Below, one piece after another: positions 7,876 to 11,160 of a stretch of DNA of 11,160 nucleotides. The position numbers were made by a program, and so were the translations under genes. The notes under the pieces are model-generated. The model was not told where the DNA came from. It saw only the letters and a program-made list of their open reading frames with translations, and ran no database searches. Position 1 is the stretch's first letter, and each line of letters opens with the position of its first letter. The DNA comes from Geosiphon pyriformis (Eukaryota; Glomeromycota; Glomeromycetes; Archaeosporales; Geosiphonaceae): assembly GCA_016748015.1 (NCBI GenBank), contig JAAOMT010000242.1, positions 1 through 11,160 of the forward strand, given 5' to 3'.

Positions 7876-8433
7876 AATAAAATAGAAGTATTAATTAATA
7901 TGACAGAAAAAAAACCATTAATTAGAGAGAAATAATTTCTATCAATTAATCAATTTCTATTCTACTATATAACCAATATATATTATCATAAAGAGAAAAG
8001 TAAAAGATTAACTCCAAAATTTAAATTAGAACTTATCATTTATAAATTAAAAAAGATTATTATTATCAATTTTTATATACTAACCAAAAACTATAAACAC
8101 ATTAAAATCTCAATACACAACACAATTGAAAACTTAATTAAAATATTAAATGAAATTATCATTAGATACTTAAGCATTGAAGTTGAAAACCAACTACCAA
8201 CCACCATTCCAAACTTTCTACAACTGTGTAAATATGTAAATATTATATCACAAACAATATATAGATAAAAAAAATATTATTTGCTATAACCAAAACAGTT
8301 AGAGCAAATAAACTTGAGAAACTTAGACTTATTTTAATATATACAGCTCAAAATGCTACTCAACAATTTCATTAATATTTTTGCCAGAAAAAACAAATTT
8401 GGAAGAACTAATATTATTTAGTACTAGATTAAA
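7876..8433 (+). pseudogene. Pre-RT spacer, second copy
   Basis: Fragments in shifting frames match the first copy: IEVLINMTEKKPLIREK, HIKISIHNTIENLIKIL, EVENQLPTTIPNFLQLCKYV, YRxKKYYLL, LNNFINIFARKNKFGRTNII. It ends at the lead-in to RT. Several positions are closer to the likely ancestral residue than in copy 1 (for example Pro in LPTTIPN), showing that each copy has decayed independently. Confidence 0.65.
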
Positions 8434-9300
8434 ACTGGAGATACAATATCAATTAAATAATAAACATACCAAATACTACCAACCAGCCATAAAATTATCT
8501 GACAAGAAATTAACTAAATATTGAACAATAAGTTAATTTAATTATCAATAGGTTTATAATTATCATCAGTAGTATTTGTCCAAAAAAAAATGAAAGATCT
8601 GCTTTTGTGTAGATTACTGAAAACTTAATAGTATTATTCATAGAAATAGCTATTCAATGCTTCTGGAGGAAAAAAATAGTTCTTAATATTGGACTTAGAT
8701 AGTAATTACTGGCAAATAGCCATAAATTCAACCAATAAAAAAAACAGTATTTACCACTAGAGAAATAAATTTTGAATTTAACATTATGTCTTTTGGCTTA
8801 ACTAATACTTCCACTACTTTTCAATGGTTAATGGAAATTATCTATACAAGATTACTATGGAAATTAATAATAGTTTACTTGGATAACACAAACATATTCT
8901 TTAAAATATTTGATAATTATTTTTATCATCTTTATTATGTATTTAAAAAGTTAAAAAGAATAGGATTAAAGTTGAATACTAATAAGTATTTTTTTGAAAA
9001 AACTGAGCTTAAGTTTTTGGAACATATTATGAGCAAAAACAGCATTAAAACAAATCCAGATAAAATCAAAATAGTTAAAAACTTTCCAGTATCAATAAAC
9101 TTAATAAAGCTAAAAACATTCTTAAAATTTGCTAAATACTACTGTCACTTTATCCAAAATTTTTCCAAACTGGCTCAACCATTTTACTAGCTCTAAGCAA
9201 AGAACATTAAATATAAATAGACTAAAAATCAACAAAAAGTTTTTGACATACTGCAAAGAAAGCTTATTCAAGCTTTAGTATTGATTTATTCAAATTACAG
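8434..9300 (+). pseudogene. pol: Reverse transcriptase domain with altered YxDD box
   Basis: RT copies element RNA into DNA. The first part (8434-8685) is badly broken but keeps a VFVQKKMKDLLLC-like trace of the conserved KKDG block. The catalytic L-D-L-x-S-G-Y-W-Q motif appears as LDLDSNYWQIAI at 8689-8724, with the first catalytic Asp kept. A frameshift in the A-run near 8740 leads to the 134-codon open frame 8786-9190 (frame 2): MSFGLTNTSTTFQWLM, then the YxDD box as YLDN at 8876-8887 (second Asp changed to Asn at 8885-8887), then GLKLNTNKYFFEKTELKFL and YYCHFIQNFSKLAQPF. This part matches the Ty3/Gypsy RT palm and thumb very clearly. The lost Asp makes it inactive even apart from the frame breaks. 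Confidence 0.92.
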
Positions 9301-9500
9301 CAAACTATTTATTATTATTATTAATGTATTAAACCAAATATTAAGAGTTATATGGTCACAAAAAAGAATAGATAAATGAAAACATCTAGTAGCATATGTC
9401 AGCTGAAGTTTAATTTTAGCTAAAAAAAATTATAAAACTCCAGCATCAAAACATTTAACTATCTATTGAATTATTATAAAATAAAAAAAATACTTGAATT
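9290..9500 (+). pseudogene. RNase H domain remnant
   Basis: RNase H removes the RNA strand during reverse transcription. Reading past stops, 9317-9475 gives INVLNQILRVIWSQKRIDK, a stop, KHLVAYVS, a stop, SLILAKKNYKTPASKHLTIY. This follows the pattern D-A-S-x-x-A-x-G-x-V-L-x-Q ... H-P-V-A-Y-x-S-R-x-L ... E-x-N-Y of Gypsy RNase H. The first catalytic Asp (TDAS) reads Asn, and the Glu expected in the E-x-x-A region reads Lys. At least two in-frame stops interrupt it. Confidence 0.7.
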
Positions 9501-9890
9501 AAAAGTTTGATTTATATATTATTACAAAAAATTGACATCAATCTAAAAGCAAAAATTTAGAAACAATTATTATATAAGATAGAAAATAGAACTATTACTA
9601 TTTAAATATACAGTACATTATAAAAATGGAAAAAAAAATGGAAATATTGACAAATTATTACAAATAAGACAAATCTAAAACCATTTTAACCCAAAAATAT
9701 AATAAAAGATGAATATACAAAAATATCACAACTTCAATATTATATTAATATTTAATAATTCAAGAAGAAATTATCTTAAAAAAAACAAAATTATATAAAA
9801 CAACAATCAAAATATTTTATTATTTAACAAAATATATTATATTAAAAAAACAGAAAAAATTCAGATTAACCACTCAAAATAATTACAGAA
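9501..9890 (+). other. Degenerate RNase H to integrase connector
   Basis: Extremely A/T-rich, with long A runs and stops in all plus frames. By position it should hold the end of RNase H and the tether to integrase. Short traces such as FKYTVHYKNGK near 9601 fit the strand seen at the end of Gypsy RNase H, but nothing more can be supported. No gene on the minus strand either. Confidence 0.5.
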
Positions 9891-9917
9891 CCAGAAAAAA
9901 AAACAATATTATTTAAT

Positions 9918-10050
9918 ATACACTCAAATTCAACTGCCAGACATTTTTATAAAAAAACAATCATAGAAAGAACCAGAAAAAGATACTATTAGTTATTAAT
10001 ATATTTAAAGTTGTAATGCTTATTAAAGAAAATAAAAAATAAAACCCAGT
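9918..10050 (+). pseudogene. Integrase H2C2 zinc finger remnant
   Basis: His codons at 9921-9923 and 9942-9944 (HSNSTARHF) match the start of the integrase H-x-H half, followed by KKTIIERTRKRYY ending at a stop where Trp is usual. The Cys half appears at 10009-10050 as SCNAY, a stop, RK: the first Cys (10012-10014) is kept and the second reads Tyr (10021-10023). The spacing from the second His to Cys is about 23 residues, shorter than usual, so a few codons are missing or shifted. The domain normally binds zinc and helps multimerise integrase. Confidence 0.7.
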
Positions 10051-10094
10051 AAATTACTAAAACCAATTAAAGTAAAACAACCATTCAATTAAAT

Positions 10095-10500
10095 TGAAAT
10101 TAACTTAGTCAGATCATTAACAATAATCAGTAAAAACAACCAATATATAATAATAGCTATAAACTATCTCACAAAATAGCCAGAAATTAAAGCAATTCAA
10201 AGAACAGATATAGAATTTATTGTCAAATTTGTATATCAAGATTTAATTTGTCAACACAAATATTCAAAAAATTGTTATTAAATCAAAAAATTCACTTTGT
10301 AAACAAAACATTAACAGAATTAAATTAGAGATTTGAAATTAAAAAACTATTATCATTATCATATTATCTACAAACCAATAACTTAGTCAAAAAGTTTAAC
10401 AAAATATTATTTGAAGTAATAGCCAAGATCAGTCAAAAAAACCAAGACAAATAAAATTTGTTTATAAGACAATAAAGCAAGATACTACATAAACAACATC
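10095..10500 (+). pseudogene. Integrase catalytic core with the DDE triad lost
   Basis: Integrase inserts the cDNA into the genome with a D-D-E triad. The core reads INLVRSLTIISKNNQYIIIA then INYLTK, a stop, PEIKAIQ at 10099-10201, the first triad Asp being Asn at 10102-10104. After a frame change, HFVNKTLTELN (10291 on) places the region of the second Asp, where several codons including the Asp are deleted or turned into an A run at about 10281-10287. The third position, within NLVKKFNKIL, reads Lys at 10389-10391 where Glu is expected. Downstream is LFEVIAKISQKNQDK. All three catalytic positions are therefore gone. Confidence 0.8.
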
Positions 10501-10920
10501 ATTTAAACTAGTCTATGATAAAATAGCAATATTATTAGTTGAGATAAAAATTAATATATATTTAACTGAACCAATAACAAAAGCCAACTTTTAAGAAACA
10601 TTGTTAAAAAAAACATATGACTTAATGAAAACTCTAAAAAACAAAAAGCAAAAAACAGCTGATAACATATAAAAATTACAAAAAAAACAACATAATAACT
10701 GGTTACCAAATAAACCAGCTGAATTCAAAATTGAAGACAAAGTATTTTTATATTGTACCAAAATAAAAAAACAATAAAATAGAAAATTTGATCTTAAATA
10801 ATATAGTTTATTTTATATTGAAAATTTTTTGAAAAATAAAGCATATAAGTTAAAATGAAACAACAAAATCTTAGCCAAAGCAGTACATGATAATCAACTA
10901 AAACCATATTACAATATAGT
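10501..10920 (+). pseudogene. Integrase C-terminal region with GPY/F-like module
   Basis: Reading past stops gives FKLVYDKIAILLVEIKIN, TEPITKANF, LKKTYDLMKTLKNKKQK, then KPAEFKIEDKVFLY (10713 on), YSLFYIENFLKNKAYKLK and ILAKAVHDNQLKPYYN ending at 10915. The middle block corresponds to the SH3-like GPY/F module of Gypsy integrases (usual G-P-F-x-I-x-x-V-x-x-x-A-Y-x-L). It contributes to DNA binding and target choice. No chromodomain is visible after it. Confidence 0.75.
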
Positions 10921-11160
10921 ATCATTATCTACCAGTAATATTTTACAATTGGAAGTACAACAAATACTAGTCAAACCAGATAAAATTTCACAAAATTTGA
11001 AACCAATCATAATCATTAAAACAAACATGTTAAATTAATTAATCAAAACAGTATATAAAAAATAAATGCACATAATAAAAGCAATAGTAAAAATAAAAAT
11101 TACTAACAACATTCATTTACTTGTACAATAATTTTTACAATTTATCTAACATTAAAAATC
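10921..11160. other. Tail of the retroelement or 3' flank, no feature identified
   Basis: A/C-rich sequence in which a Pol tail frame stays fairly open to about 11036 (stop near TTAAATTAATT). I see no convincing polypurine tract, no LTR start, and no match to 1516-2100. The element's 3' LTR, if it exists, probably begins beyond the window. Confidence 0.4.

Larger units (their letters stand above)
6875..8433 (+). repeat. Tandem duplication, copy 2 (about 1.56 kb)
   Basis: Second copy of the block at 5178-6874, leading directly into the RT domain as in a normal element. The junction lies at about 6874/6875: left of it the sequence matches the end of the spacer (ATTAA, as at 8428-8432), right of it the Cys-rich module (GAACAAxAAATCAT, as at 5177). 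The shared bases A(A/G)AAC allow only a few bases of microhomology. Frame 2 is unbroken across the join, so the duplicated polyprotein was once in frame. Copy 2 lacks about 138 bp relative to copy 1 and is more heavily decayed. Confidence 0.85.
2090..10930 (+). mobile_element. Pseudogenised Ty3/Gypsy-type retrotransposon with duplicated dUTPase block
   Basis: The domain order Gag, protease, reverse transcriptase, RNase H, integrase identifies a Ty3/Gypsy (Metaviridae-like) element. In addition, a Cys-rich module and a dUTPase domain lie between protease and RT, and this block is present twice. All domains are on the plus strand but scattered over three frames: frame 3 at 2217-2660, frame 2 at 2663-3820, frame 1 at 3829-4296, frame 2 at 4280-4462, frame 1 at 4468-4620, frame 3 at 4623-6270 and frame 2 at 6278-7650, then further shifts. 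Dozens of nonsense codons interrupt them. Both boundaries are approximate because no LTR, polypurine tract or primer-binding site could be identified. The internal region would be about 7.1 kb without the duplication. Confidence 0.85.

Noticed and set aside
1-11160. Classical CpA-directed RIP
   Set aside because: CpA is still abundant over most of the window, whereas CpG is nearly absent; a methyl-CpG deamination or general AT-bias explanation fits better. Indices were not computed.
1-11160. tRNA, rRNA or CRISPR array
   Set aside because: No tRNA T-loop/acceptor pairing, no rRNA-like conserved blocks, and no regularly spaced direct repeats with unique spacers.

Overview
The window looks like eukaryotic, very AT-rich, repeat-dominated genomic DNA. 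There are no bacterial-style operons or ribosome binding sites, every recognisable coding stretch is broken, and CpG is almost absent: I find only about six CG dinucleotides in 11.1 kb by eye. The retroelement proteins, read with their stops ignored, resemble Ty3/Gypsy elements I associate with arbuscular mycorrhizal fungi (Rhizophagus and relatives). That assignment rests on memory and general character, not on a search, so it is moderate at best.

Layout. Bases 1-537 hold a stop-interrupted coding remnant on the plus strand. Bases 692-1515 hold a second decayed gene on the minus strand, in two frames, with a three-unit 18-bp repeat inside it. Bases 1516-2040 are gene-free; part of this stretch carries repeated ACTATA motifs and a sequence resembling the end of a Tc1/mariner/pogo DNA transposon. 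From about 2.1 kb to about 10.9 kb the window is one long plus-strand Ty3/Gypsy-type retrotransposon, thoroughly pseudogenised: Gag N-terminal segment (2217-2513), Gln/Pro-rich linker, Gag core with a damaged zinc knuckle, retropepsin-like protease, Cys-rich module, dUTPase domain, pre-RT spacer, then a second copy of the Cys-rich/dUTPase/spacer block, then reverse transcriptase, RNase H, H2C2 zinc finger, integrase core and integrase C-terminal domain. I could not find either LTR.

The two most interesting features are the embedded dUTPase domain and the in-frame tandem duplication of about 1.7 kb (5178-6874 and 6875-8433). The junction joins the segment just before the RT domain to the Cys-rich module, with reading frame kept across it. 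The two copies have since decayed separately. The proteins would originally have acted together as a Gag-Pol polyprotein: Gag forms the particle, protease cleaves the polyprotein, RT/RNase H copies the RNA, dUTPase lowers dUTP during synthesis, and integrase inserts the cDNA. Nothing here looks able to do this now. Many catalytic or metal-binding positions are altered, mostly by changes that read as G:C to A:T, so the locus is best described as a fossil in a DNA environment with strong cytosine loss.
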